A DNA stretch of 64,000 nt from Paramecium octaurelia (taxonomy: Eukaryota > Ciliophora > Oligohymenophorea > Peniculida > Parameciidae). The notes below the pieces were generated by a model. It did not search any database. It was not told where the DNA came from and was given only the letters and a program-made list of their open reading frames with translations. The DNA is taken from assembly GCA_905182995.1 (NCBI GenBank), contig CAJJDP010000002.1, positions 434,001 to 498,000 on the forward strand, given 5' to 3'. Below, in pieces: positions 36,901-49,313 of this stretch. Both the position numbers and the translations under genes were made by a program. The first letter of the stretch is position 1; each line of letters opens with the position of its first letter.

Positions 36901-39900
36901 TGATTAATATAGAAATTTCGAACAGTACTTATTATGTATCTCCAGTTCTGAAAATCTCCTTAAGGGAAGGTAATACTAAATATATGTTTTTTAGGTTTTA
37001 TGGGTAAGATCATACTTTAAGATTTTAAGTTACAAAAACTTCAACAATTTCAAACCCAATTGGAAGATTGTCAGGAGGTGGAAATAGAGGCTACAAAAGA
37101 TTTATTATGTTTTGATGATTTATCTGATATAGTTTAAAACCCTTTGGTTGAATTTAAGAAAAACAATTTAACCAATTAATTACTCTGCAATAAAAAATTG
37201 ATATTCGAAGAAGCCAATTATAACATGAGTTTAGTTGAGATAAAAAGCATTGATAGCGAACAAGAATTAATAATAGAGAATTTATTAATTTCTAATATTG
37301 AATGTTCCAATTGCTATTTTGGAGTATTCACTGTATAGGATGTGAATATAAATTCTATGAATTTAAGAATGAAGAACGTAAGTCTGATTAATAATACATG
37401 TGGTGTAATCGGTTGTTTATCATTTTTACATAACTCTGATTTCAACCTCAATGGGAATCAATTAAATCGTATCCTATAAAATTCAGTCGAAAAAATTAAA
37501 AATATTTAAAACAAAAAGATCCAATTGAAAATTAGCAACAGTCTATTTACAAATAATATAGCTGATTATGGAGGGGCCTGCTTTTTTATTGACTTGAATA
37601 TTTTAATCGAGAAATGCTTATTCAATAATAATGAGGCTAGAGATACAGGAGGAGCTATTTATTATTACTCAGAAGAACAAAATCATATATTGATTCTTGA
37701 TAGCTAGCTTATATAGAATAAAGCTTAAATAGGAGGTGGATTATATCAAAATGGAAAAACAATTTAAGATCTTACAAAAGGGAATGTGTACATAAAGGAA
37801 AATTTAGGAACCAAATATGCAGATAATCTTGCATCAGTGCCTACGTATCTGCACCTTTCATTGGATGGTCTAAATTTATTAAAAAACAAGCTGATATTTA
37901 GGAATCAAACTACATAGATCGATGAAGTTGATGTTTAGCCTTATTATTATTTGGGTGCTAATGATAAAACTGATCAAATATTAATACCATCAGGTCTTAA
38001 AATCTATGATTACAAACGTTTCGATTCTTAGAGTAATTCTTACGTCGACTATAATTTCTCGTTTAGACTGATTCCATTAAATATATAATTTGAACAGATG
38101 AAAAATCTAAATGGCACAGAATGTTCTATAAATCCTTCAGTTGTAAATAGAAGTAACTTATACGAGAAAATTCAGAATATCATGGAGAATGTCTCTGCTT
38201 AATCACTATCTTATACTAATGTGAAATTCAATGATTAAACCCAAGATTACAACTTAGATAATCTGACTGTATACTTTAACCCTTCACAGGAAAAATAATA
38301 TTCGCTTTAATTAGCTTTTATATGTAAGTCCATCAAAATTCCTGTTTATAATAACTATTCTCCATATGAACTAAATTACACTCTAGATAATTATATATTA
38401 TTATTACATTTACGTACTTTCAAGTGTCAATTAGGAGAATACTTGAATTCTACTTCAGGTGGTTGTGTCTAATGTGACATAACTCAAAATCAATACTCAG
38501 TTTAAGAAAATGCATAAGCTTGCTAATTCAAAGATGAATAGAAAATGAAATCGATTAAACCAGCAATGATTGAATTAAGATCAGGATATTGGAGAGCATA
38601 TTATTACAGCAATGTCATAGAACTCTGCTATCATTAACAATAAAATTGTTAGGGAGGATGGTTTGCTGGGAATCCTTCTTGTGGATTAGGACACATTGGA
38701 GCTCTATGTGAATAGTGTGATTTATATAATATTCGAGGCTAGGGTTATTTCTCTATTAGCTAAGCATATGGTTGTAGTGGTTGTGAACAAGTGGCAAAAA
38801 ACATTATAAATATAGTTTTAGTTGTCTTATGGACTTTATTATCTTTATTCATCTCAGTTACTAGCACAGTAAATATGATTGAAGAGTTTATCTTTCAGTT
38901 GAAACTTAAATCATTACGAAATTATATGATAACCCAACCAACATCAACATCTGTTCTATTGAAAGTCTTTACGAACTATCTTTAGATTATCAGTTCAATA
39001 ACTTCTTTTCAATTATCAATACCTTCTGGGATCTCTTTAGTGGTGAGTGGAGTAGGCAACCCAATGGATTCGATGGCATTTTCATTGGACTGCTTTTTAG
39101 CTGATTCAAATGAAATTGTTCCGATATTATACTTTAGAATTATTTTTAGTCTCTTAACGATTGGAATATATATAATGCTCTTTTTTTCAATTTATATAAT
39201 GCTGTTATCCTTAAAGAAAGGCAAGTTTTAGATAACGTTTATAACAACAACATTTATTTACATTTACATTTACTTATTCCCAAACATAGTCAGTGGGTTA
39301 ATTGGATTGCTGTCATATCGAAAGATCTCTAATGAATTTTGGGTATCAGGTAATGTATCTTATTTGTATAATACATATCAACACACGATTTGGTTGATCA
39401 GTTTTGTTATACCGAGTCTTTTCATTTTAGGATTGCTTATACCATTTTTATTTTGGTTCGTTGTGTACTATAATAGGAAATAGTTGAATTCGATGAAGGT
39501 AAGGAAGATGTGGGGTTACCTATACAATGAATACAAGTTGGAAACGTATTACTGGGAAACTTTGAAAATCCTATAGAAAGAACTAATCATCTTGGTCTTA
39601 TTATACTATTCTGATTATGTTGCTGTAAAGGCCTCTTTAGTTTTCTTGATTCTCTATATTTACAGCCATTTAAGCACCAAGTACAAGCCTTATCAATCTG
39701 CTCCATTGAATAAAATTGACTTCTTATCCACATCCATCTGTTCTATATCTATAGTCTTAGCTTCTTCTATCTACACAGCATAATCTTTTGACATAATCGA
39801 GGTTGTGTTGCCATTTTATACAATCTTAGCAGTCTTAAACTTTTTATTTGTTGCAAACATGCTTTAGAAATTGATATATGCTTACTTTGATAAAATGGAA

Positions 39901-40289
39901 AAAACCATCGATGAGATCAAGACAATCATTTATCTAAAGTTCCCTCATATAATCAACAAGAATAGGACTTTAAAGAGAATATTCATAAAGAACTCGCTAA
40001 GAAAGAAATTGATTAAAGATCGATTCAAAATGATTAGACTTTATTTAATCAATTATGCCCAGTAGATAATAGAATTTAAATCGTATTTATTTGTGATAAA
40101 ACTAGTTCTATGACAATTGATTTGCAGATGCCTAAGTTGACTACAAGGAAGGATGATTAGACAATAATTACTGACCCATTATCAGTTTCTAATCGTAATG
40201 CTGGCAGATTGTTGAGACAGAATAGATATTTTTCAAAATAGCCCAGTGTAATTAGTTTTAAGGCTATTATGGAGAGTAAGTAGGAATGA
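30949..40289 (+). CDS. giant surface protein: LamG-like, Cys-rich and beta-helix repeats, multi-pass C-terminus
   Basis: Five small introns (30987-31008, 31173-31197, 32467-32490, 36970-36994, 40083-40105) in 9.3 kb give 3,073 residues. A signal peptide (MILTLFNCLVLLKQIFA) leads into jelly-roll, LamG-like regions (for example GDWHLIYYYVDQASQQIIIY). From about residue 440 to 1050 come many furin-like Cys repeats (CSGCRIDSSCSVCFIGY, CGKCILSKCLYC). Residues about 1150-2350 are Asn/Ser-rich solenoid repeats with GGAFYI and GGAIYYYSEE motifs typical of POMP or pectate-lyase-like beta helices. Another Cys cluster (QCDITQNQYSVQ, CEQCDLYNIRGQGYF) precedes about eight membrane helices, with KYKPYQSAPLNKIDFLS between the late ones, and a basic cytosolic tail. 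The architecture fits the large ciliate families of surface or receptor-like proteins. Ligand and function are unknown. Confidence 0.85.
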
Positions 40290-40466
40290 ATGAACATTTA
40301 AAATATATTTTTTTCGAGCATTTTTAAAATTCATAAATTTTTAAATTTGATCATAGAAATTGAAATTACCACTCTTCCCGAACAGTTGATATTTCTTAAA
40401 ATGTATGAATGACATTTTTTAAAATTCATATTATTATTTATTAAATAATTGGACGCAGAAATTAGT

Positions 40467-41533
40467 ATGTACTAATTTAATGTTCCTCAAATAGTGCAAC
40501 CATTATGTAAGTTTATATTTATATATTATACGCTATATAGATTTCCAAGTATATTTTTATAATACTTATTTTTATAGCCTTAATATACATTTACACCTTC
40601 ACTTATTGATATGTATTATTGCAAACACCATTATTTATTTATTTAAATAGGCCCCAGCAAATGCCGACAATCAGCACATTCCCACCTCCACATCATGATG
40701 TTGATTGGTTTTACCTGGATGAAGATGGGAAATGGAAAATATTTGATTGGAGAAGGTGCAATCTCCTGGAGAATATGCTTCATTACTGCAATCAAGGAGA
40801 GTTCCAGATCATTTTCAAAGACATGCAGTTTATAGTTGATTATGATCACATGGTCATGCATCATTAAATTAGTTATTATAAAATTAGGAGAGAATCATCC
40901 ATAGTGTCTAGGCAAATTAAAATATAGCAGGGCAAGTGGTCCTACTATAATGGGTAAACGTGGATTCAATACGAGAAGGTGATACAAAATTAATTGGAAG
41001 ACTTGATGGTCAAAGGAGAAGTATAAAAAACAATTCAATTATTAAAGCCTCTGATTATTATGTATGTAAACAACAAGCAATACGTATTTGATTTGGATCA
41101 AAATGTTTAGGTGGAGCCCATAGATGACAAAGGGTTGAATAAGAGAAAGATAATTACAAGACAGTGGATGAACACACATTAATTATAAGAGTTTTGTAAA
41201 ATAAGAAAATAATAGGAATTAACCTATATAAGGGAGAGAAAGGCATTGGAGGAGTATATGAAATTACATCAGAATCGTAAGAAAGTAGGTGGATCTAAGA
41301 AAGCAAATAGATTGGGGGATCTAGGAATATCTCCAGATCAGGAGAAGTAGGAGAGGAAACAATAGAAATTATAGCAATTGCATTAATAGTAGTAGTAGTA
41401 GTAGTAGATGAAGCCAAAGGATGAATGTTTCAAGATGATAGAGCATTAGAAATAGCCGGATCCCAAACAATTGGAGGAATGGAATTTACTTATTGAAAAG
41501 ATGAAAGAAGAAAATGCTGAAAATAATGCATGA
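40467..41533 (+). CDS. tandem WWE-domain protein
   Basis: The core (from 40661) is firm; the 5' end needs three introns (40507-40540, 40549-40577, 40613-40650; 34, 29 and 38 nt), which together keep frame and give 321 residues starting MYQFNVPQIVQPLYFQPQY. The first WWE domain is DVDWFYLDEDGKWKIFDW through EFQIIFKDMQFIVDYDHM to HHQISYYKIRRE. The second is KWSYYNGQTWIQYEKVIQN through NNKQYVFDLDQNVQVEP to RKII. WWE domains bind poly- or iso-ADP-ribose or mediate contacts in ubiquitin and PARP systems. Here no PARP, RING or HECT domain follows, only a basic coiled coil with an eight-Gln run. It could be a reader or adaptor. Met at 40661 is the alternative start. Confidence 0.8.
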
Positions 41534-41566
41534 AATAGTAATTATTTTTCCTTAAAAAATAATAAA

Positions 41567-42106
41567 TCAAGTAGAGACATCAAATCTGACTTGTTTCCTT
41601 TTGATTCTGTTAAATCTCTTAATTAAATTCCTGGTTTCTTGAAATTGTTCTTCAATGTTTTTAATATCAGTTTAAAGCTTTTTATTTGAAGAACTCTTAT
41701 GAAAAGTGATTCGTTTATCAGTGCTCCTAGATCTAAGTTTGATATTATTTGATATTCTGGGAGTTTCAGTTAATTTAATTAGTTTAGATAACTCAAAAAA
41801 ATTAGGCAGATGGTTTTGTTTTGAAGTTATGAATGGAAACAATAGGGAATTGTAATTTTTGAAATGCTGATTAAGTGGTTTTCTTGGTGTGCACAAATCT
41901 TTTTGAATCTCTATTTAGGGTCGTTTCTTGATTTCATTTTCCTTCACAATTTGAGATACGCAATTGGCTGTTTATTAAATATTTTTTATCTAATATTTAG
42001 GCCTCTTAGTCAGGTTTGTAGTCAGTAATATATCGTCATCTGTCAGTCTAAATTAATCAATTGAAAGATCAAATTATATATTAGGGTAATTCTTTCTATA
42101 TTACAT
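41567..42106 (-). CDS. hypothetical basic protein, 179 aa
   Basis: A single exon from ATG to TGA. The product is basic and hydrophilic, with segments FELSKLIKLTETPRISNNIK, RSRSTDKRITFHKSSSNKK and a helical C-terminus (DIKNIEEQFQETRNLIKRF). No domain was recognised. It lies tail-to-tail with the WWE gene (33 bp) and divergent from the HP1-like gene (103 bp). A 5' exon further upstream cannot be excluded. Confidence 0.65.
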
Positions 42107-42209
42107 TATATAATAGCATTGTTTATTTTGTGAATTGGATGCGAATTTTTGGCACTTTTAGGATTTAAATTTTAGTGGCTTCAAATCAATTCAATTAATA
42201 ATTATTATT

Positions 42210-43214
42210 ATGCGCCCCACTAAATAATAGGATTATTAATTAATAACTCCTCGATCTCCAGAAAGGATTCTCAAAAAAAGATTAATAAACAATCAAACAT
42301 AGTATTTAATGAAATGGAAAGGAACTGAATAAACCACTTGGGAATATGAGCAAAATGTTCGACGTTCAATTTTGGAAGAATTCCTTTAGAATTAATAATC
42401 AAATTAAGAGCAAAAATAAAAAAATCTTAAAAATGTTGCATAACAACTACCCGTCATGTAGTAAGTCCAATAAAGTCTCAAACACCCCAGTTATTCTGAA
42501 GAACTGCTCTTAAACAAATAAAAAGAAATGGCTTAAAAATTTTGTAGTTCTTACCCTCAAAAATGTGATGAAATAGACAGTGTGCATTTGATGTTAACAA
42601 ATGAAGATTGTGTCTTTGAAGTCAAATGGAAACCCAGAGCTGATGGAGTAGTCCCTATTTCAGATTTCTATCAATATGATCAATTCAAATTGGCTGCTCC
42701 ATTGCTCTTTATGAACTTTTTGGAGAATTGTATAGTAGGTCATGAAAATAACGCAGATATTAAATTCTACGCCCCTGGAAAAGATAATGTAGAAAGAGCA
42801 TAATTGATTAAATAAATCCTTCTACGCAATCCCAAATATACTGATTCCATCAAACAGCCTAGTTAAGTTCATGTTGAAGAATAAAAACAATAGGACCCTC
42901 CTATTCAATAAACCAATAAAAATGGCATCATTAACTTTACTCAGTCTGATAGCAAAAAAACTATTTAAAATCAACACACAGCATTACCAGATAAAAATCA
43001 ATGCTAATAATAAGATAGCGAAATGAAAAATCATATCATTCTATAGGAATCCTAGGAAGTCTAACAATAGTTAGATTCTGCTTCATAATAGGAACCCTAA
43101 TAACAATAGTCGAATGAAGAGAGAGAACCTGGAGAAATGGTGGATCCTGATGAAAATCAATTAATAGATGAACAACTAGATTAGAGATCAATTTCTTTGG
43201 AACCTTAAAAATGA
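42210..43214 (+). CDS. HP1-like protein with chromodomain and chromoshadow-like domain
   Basis: A single exon of 334 residues. The chromodomain lies at about 20-60: ERILKKRLINNQTQYLMKWK then WEYEQNV. It keeps the tryptophan and tyrosine of the methyl-lysine cage (YLMKWKGTEQTTWEYE), though the first cage aromatic is not obvious. A chromoshadow-like segment lies at about 125-180: CVFEVKWKPRADGVVPISDF then LAAPLLFMNFLENCIVG. The rest is Gln/Glu-rich. HP1 proteins bind methylated H3K9 or H3K27 and compact chromatin. In ciliates such proteins act in the development of the new macronucleus, so a similar role is possible but unproven. No hinge nuclear-localisation signal stands out. Confidence 0.8.
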
Positions 43215-43261
43215 ATTATGAATTAATACAATATATTAAATATTAATATTCTTTAAAACAA

Positions 43262-43857
43262 ATGGATAAAAAGATATTAGAAAACATTGAATAACAATTA
43301 AAAAGACTGCTTGAACAACTCAAAGATCTTGAGGAATATAAAAATGAATTGGATCCAGAAGAATATAAGTATGCTCCATTGTATACATTATAGACAAATG
43401 AAAAATGACACATTATAGGAGTTGGAGATTTTCTAGACTAAGTTATAAGAAATAGAATAGGGTGATCTAACATTGAAGAATTCACTATAACAATAATAAG
43501 AAGAATTACGAGCAGCAATCAAGAATTCTTTTAATGCTGAAGAAATCAAACATCTCATGTCATCATCATAAGGCACTTCAATAAGGGAAAAGATAAAGAA
43601 ATTAGATTAAGACTATACACTTTAAAGAATAAATTAAGCTTAATATGTGAAAGAAACTCTGAATTGCTTGAATTAATTGCAAGATATTGGAATACCTGTA
43701 AATTATAAATTAATTACTATAGTTTACTCAATAAGAAATTAATTTTATCAACTCTAACACAGGAAAAGATAACTTTGTAATTAAATAAGATAATGTTTAA
43801 GGAAAAACATTGCTTAAATCAGCAGAATAATAATTGGCTGCTAATAACATGAAATGA
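43262..43857 (+). CDS. small coiled-coil protein, 181 aa
   Basis: Two 25-nt GTA...TAG introns (43369-43393, 43698-43722) give 181 residues. Nearly all is predicted helix with heptads: MDKKILENIEQQLKRLLEQL, LQELEIFQTKLQEIEQGDL, SIREKIKKLDQDYTLQRINQ. No family was recognised with confidence. It lies 47 bp after the HP1-like gene on the same strand. Confidence 0.7.
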
Positions 43858-44167
43858 TATGTCATATTAAAATAACATAATTTCCAATAGAAATTCATTT
43901 ATTTAATCATAAATTCTAAATATAGAATACCCCTATTAAGGATCAAGTATCCCTTAATGGAAAAACAAAATAGTTAAAATATAAACTTGATTTGTAGACA
44001 GAAATTTCTGCTTTGGCTTTGTTTATATCTTATTATAATACTAATTTTTTGTAATTGAAATTCATAATTCTTATTAACACCAAACTATTTCAAATTTTTG
44101 AATAATTATAGTAATATATAATTATTTTACTAAGGTTATTTGAATATTTATTGTTAACAAAAAGGCA
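43858..44167. other. intergenic, nothing recognised
   Basis: An AT-rich spacer upstream of the kinase-like remnant. Confidence 0.4.
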
Positions 44168-44432
44168 AGATTTATTTCATTTTGGGAGAGCATTGTATTG
44201 ATCAAAGGGTTGTTGGAATACAATCCTAATAGATAGACATATAATATATTCAAAGAAAATCCATTCATCACATAAATACTTATCTAATTGTGGAAACGCT
44301 TATCGACGTGTTGAGTAATGAGAAGGACAGAAAATGCATTGAGATATAGAAATATTTGAAAATTGAATTATTTAAAAAGTATTTTATTACTAAATATTTA
44401 AGTATAATATAAATATTTGATACCTATTTTGA
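44168..44432 (+). pseudogene. decayed C-terminal piece of a protein kinase
   Basis: The plus strand reads FISFWESIVLIKGLLEYNPN then RQTYNIFKENPFITQ, the shape of kinase subdomain XI (a leucine-rich helix, N-P-x-R, a short helix and PFI). Then the frame breaks, and one base over it continues as NTYLIVETLIDVLSNEKDRK and IEIQKYLKIELFKKYF. There is no splice site between the pieces and no upstream catalytic domain. This looks like the tail of a dead kinase gene just before the helicase. Confidence 0.5.
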
Positions 44433-44462
44433 AGCCAAAAAAAGCAATTTAAAAAATAATAA

Positions 44463-47400
44463 ATGTAAATGGAGGAAGAAATGGTAGTGAAGAAGGAATC
44501 TTAAGTAGAGGATATAGTAAGGAAAAAGGTGAGAACTTAAAATGATAATCTTGGCGATTATATTCCATTGTAATAACAACAAGAGATCTAGATATCATAA
44601 ATGTCTCATCTAAGGAAAAGACCCATAAAACCACTGACAGAGAGAGAGCGAAAAGCTTTGCCTATTTATAATGAAAGTCACAAAATTCTGGAAGAAATGC
44701 AGAATAATCAAGTCATTGTGATTACAGGAGGAACAGGTTGTGGCAAATCAACTTAAGTGCCATAGATGATTTTGAGGCATCATACAAACACAGAATTCGA
44801 AACACCAAAAACAGTGAATATTTTATGTACTCAACCAAGAAGATTGGCTGCTAAATCATTGGCCAAAAGAGTGGCATAGGAGTTAGATTGTTAATTAGGC
44901 ACTCTTGTTGGTTATTAGGTTGGGATGGATTCACAGATAAGTTCGAAATAAACTTAAATCCAATTTGTAACCACAGGAATATTTCTATAAAAATTAGTGC
45001 ATGACAGAGAAAAGGCTTTGAGAGAGTATACTCATATTATAATGGATGAAGTCCATGAAAGAGACATTGATATAGATTTTTGTCTAATCATAATCAAAAA
45101 TCTGTTAAAGCATTTTCCAGACACTAAATTGATTTTAATGTCTGCAACTATCTGCAGCGACAAATTTGCAAACTATTTTTCAAAAAAATCAATTAATTTG
45201 GTTGATGATCTAACATATGTACAAAGAGTAGATAGAAAATACAAGTATACAGATATGACATAAGGAAATGATGTGGAAATTGCCATCAAATTTGAAGGTG
45301 AAGAGGATCATGATATTTCCACTTAATGGGGTCAAACTTGGATAGACATAGAGAGATCAGTTAAGTTAACCTAAGAATAAAGGGAATTAGAGTAGAAGTA
45401 GATTGAATTAAGAGAATTGGGATAACATTTCTTGGATGGAGATGAAGATCAACCTGCACCTATTATTAAAGTTCCTATGTCTTAGAAATACCCTATTGAA
45501 ACTTATTATATGGAAGAAATACATTCATATTTTAATGATGCTGACACTGCTAAGGTAGAACTCCATCAACCTATAAGATTTCAAACCTCATTGTACTTTT
45601 AAGACACTCCTAAAGTTCAATAGGATAGTGTCTAAGCCATGTTATAAATACTAGAATTCTTAGACTCCAATAAAATTAAAGACACTCAAGGTATGCAAGG
45701 AGGTGGGGCTATCTTGATTTTCCTTCCTGGATATTAAGAAATCATGGATATCAGAGAAGAAATCTATCAAAAATTTGGAGAAGAGCGATTCATCATCATT
45801 ATATTACATAGTACTGTCACTATCCCTAAAGATTTTGATGAGACTCACAAGAGAAAAAGAAGATTAATATTAAGCACAAATGTGGCTGAAAGTAGTATTA
45901 CTGTTCCAGATTGTAGATTTGTTATTGATTTCTGTTTAACCAAAGAAATTATTTACAATCCTAAAAATCTTACAGAAAAGTTAGCATTATAATACTGTTC
46001 TAAGGCATCTGCTGATCAAAGAAAGGGAAGAACTGGACGTTTATTCCCAGGAACTTGTTTTCGTTTGATACCTCAAAGCATCTTTAAACATAAAATGACA
46101 CAATATTCTATTTGTGAGATGTTAAGATGTCCCTTAGAAATTATTATACTAAGACTAAAAAAATTATATCAACTATCTATGGACAATGAAAATAAAACTG
46201 AGAAATTAGAACTTAATTCTATTGTTGATTTAAAGCAGGTTTTCAATGATCCCAGTCGCACTCTTAAAACTGCTATTGACCCTCCAAGCACTAAATAAAT
46301 TGAGAATGCTATTTCCAATCTCTAATTGCTTGGGGCGCTCTCTTATCCAAATTCTCATGATTCAACCATCCATATAACTAGATTGGGATAAATGATGAGT
46401 GACATGCCAATTGATATCTTCTTAACAAGATTCATTATGTATTGTAACATAATCGGATGTGCTTATGAAGGTGTCACGATAGCAGCCATATTAAGTTAAA
46501 GGAAAAATTACTTTTTGCATCATTTTATGAGATCTTAAAAGTTGTTCTTCAATTCCTTATATCTATATGACAAAGGCAATGAGGATGATTTGCTTATACA
46601 ATTAAGAGTTTATTAGGAATGGGAAATTAAGTTTTTTAATATTCTTAAGTCCACAATTACACAACATGATTTAAAGAGGGAATTAAAGAGATTCACAAAT
46701 AAGAATATAGGACCTTTAGAAAAATTATATTGTGATTAGAGATCTATTGATCCAAAGAACATGAGAGAAATATTAAATGTGAAATATGAATTATTCATAA
46801 GATTAGATCAGTAATTTAAGAATGAGCCTCTTGATTTGAATAATCCAGAAAATTAACTTAAAGTTAAGAGTGCCTTCTGTGCTGCTTTTAAATAAAACAC
46901 ATTGAGATTATCAAAAGATGAGAGATTTGATAAAAAAATTAAGTATTTGAAAGATTAAGGATTTGATTATACTCGTACAATAATGCTAGAGAGTGATAAT
47001 ATTAAATTTGATGGAGTGAATATTTAGAATAAAGAAATGATAAAAGAGAAGATTGCTATGATAATGGAACAATTTTGTGATTTTCATTAATTAGATAGAA
47101 ATTAAAAAAGATTAGATGATTAATTGAAAGACATATTGGCCTATCATGATGAGTAAGCTTAGGGTAGATAGGGGTTACCACGATTTCATTTTAGATCAGA
47201 TTTGTAATTGTTAACAGAAATAAAGGCAAAGTCAAAATTTACTAAGAGTTGGGTTAAGAGTGTTGTTCTATTAAATAATACAATTATAATTGAATTCAAA
47301 GAAGTGGACTTGACAAAACTGAAATATGTATTAAAAAGACTTATGCATGAATGTGAATTAATGAAAAGGTAATAAAGTAGAAAATAACCGTAAAAGATTT

Positions 47401-49280
47401 CATGGGAAACTTTCACAACAAGCAATTAAGTTGATATCATTAATTTCATAGAAACAACTTAATCTTTGATATTTTACGGGTGTTATTGTAGATTGATTCA
47501 TTAGCATAAAGAAATTAATTGTGATCCTGATAGCATAAATTTTATCTCATTGGAGTAAAGTAAGGTGTTAGTAGCTTATGAAGTTCAAGAAAAGGATTCA
47601 AATAAAAGAAATTCCACAAGACAAGTGATTTCAATAGATTAAAATAAGTACTTGTTATGGTCATAAATATTGGCTATGCTTTTTGGAGTACAGGTTAAAC
47701 TCTTTCATAATAATACTAAAACACATTTTATAAAGGCAAAGGTTGATGACAGAGACTACTAATTTGATTATTTTATTACAGAGGATGATTTGTAAACCAT
47801 TAACTCAATAAGACAATAAATAAAATTATAGATTTTAGAATAGAGTTACACAGATAGTGGAATTTGGTAAAAGATAAGGTAGTTGGATAAGGTGAGGTAG
47901 AAAATATTATATACTTCAGAGGAAAGATGGAAATAATTATTTGATATTGAATTGAAAGATGAAATCCTATCATTTTAAGAATCAAGTGAAAATAAGTAGA
48001 AAAGAAAGAGAATCTAACACTTTGAATTGGAGGAACAGAAGGCTGATAGTTTAGATTATATGAATCCAATCTAAATAATAAGAACAGATTATGATTCTGA
48101 AGTACCTAAACAATTTGATAACGAGGGAATTAAAATATATGTTCAAATTCAATAATTATACCAAACTTGGAAATAAAACATAGTAAATACTATAAAGAAA
48201 TAAAATTTCTTTTTAAGAATGGGTAACACCACTCAGATTTGTTGTTTGGAATGCAATGATTATATGACTGTTGGTAGAACCAATGGACTATCATAGATAT
48301 CAGAAGATCCCGATATTAGACGATAATTAGATAATGATTCCTTAGATTGGGCTAAGAGGATGGTCATGATTTTAGATGTGAGTTCATTTGGCGATTATTT
48401 TAATATCTCAATGAAGGTGGATTAAATTAAGGAGTTTCTGTCAGATCAAAGAATCTAAAGCATTTTTGAAAAACTCAAACTAATCTTTGAACCAATCAAT
48501 TATGTGTTCATAACCTGTAATTCTGGCAAACATATTATTGGTTTCTATCCTAAGATTAAGCAATTTAAAGAGATAGTGCAGATAGGAGATATTTAGAAAT
48601 TTTATATAATAGATTAAAAATTGAAATTAGTTTATACGAGTTTAGAAGAAGAGAAATTTATATTTCGAAAGTTAACTATTGATGAAATTAAGAAGAAAGA
48701 AAATTAGGTATTCAATTTTACTAATTTTTTAAGGCTATTCAAAAACGAAAATTGTAAAATTTCAAGTTTACATGCAAATGTTGTTATGAAGAATAAAGAT
48801 ATGATGACAAGGGATATTTTGAAGGCAATGAATAAGCTTACAATCAACATATTAAATAAGAAAGCCATAAGAAGGCTTTTGAAGAATTATAGTTTACAAT
48901 TTTATGATGAATTATTTCATACATTTTAGTTTCTAAATACAAATATATCATCCACTCCATTAATATTATAAACAAATACACATCTAATAATATTACAATT
49001 ACTTTTTAGTAAAAATTCTCTTGATATCTATTTAAATATGTTAATTATTTATTATTAATTAGCAACATAGCCGATATACCTATATTAGTTTCCTTAAGTA
49101 AGTTAATTAATGTAAACATTATTATACAATTATTTGACTATTCACAAACTGATACATACACCTTAAATGTTTATTGACAGTAATTAATTTATATATTCAA
49201 AACTTTATAATTATTCTTAACTGTCATGTCAGAAACATCTTTGGGTAAGCAGAACAATAACTTTAATTAACAAGATCTGA
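44463..49280 (+). CDS. large DEAH-type RNA helicase, TDRD9/Spindle-E-like
   Basis: A single exon of 1,605 residues. Helicase motifs: I VITGGTGCGKSTQVPQ near residue 88; Ia CTQPRRLAAKSLAKRVA; II IIMDEVHERDIDIDF near 194 (DEVH, not DEAH); III LILMSATI near 224; IV-VI ILIFLPGYQEIM, LSTNVAESSITVPD and QRKGRTGRLFPGTCFRL near 525; then the HA2-type helical domain (CPLEIIILRLKKLYQ, PIDIFLTRFIMYCNIIG). DEVHER followed by an acidic residue string, and LKHFPDTKLILMSATICSDK, resemble TDRD9/Spindle-E, the piRNA-pathway helicases. The long C-terminus has no clear Tudor domain by eye. A role in small-RNA biology is an inference. The last 100 codons are less certain; the stop lies 33 bp before the next gene. 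Confidence 0.85.
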
Positions 49281-49313
49281 ATCCTGAATTCATAGAGTCA
49301 TCAAAATTTTAAT

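Noticed and set aside
44463..49280. Helicase ending early near 48.2 kb
   Set aside because: The frame stays open and protein-like to 49280 with no TGA; the next gene can start downstream at 49314, so no overlap forces an earlier stop.
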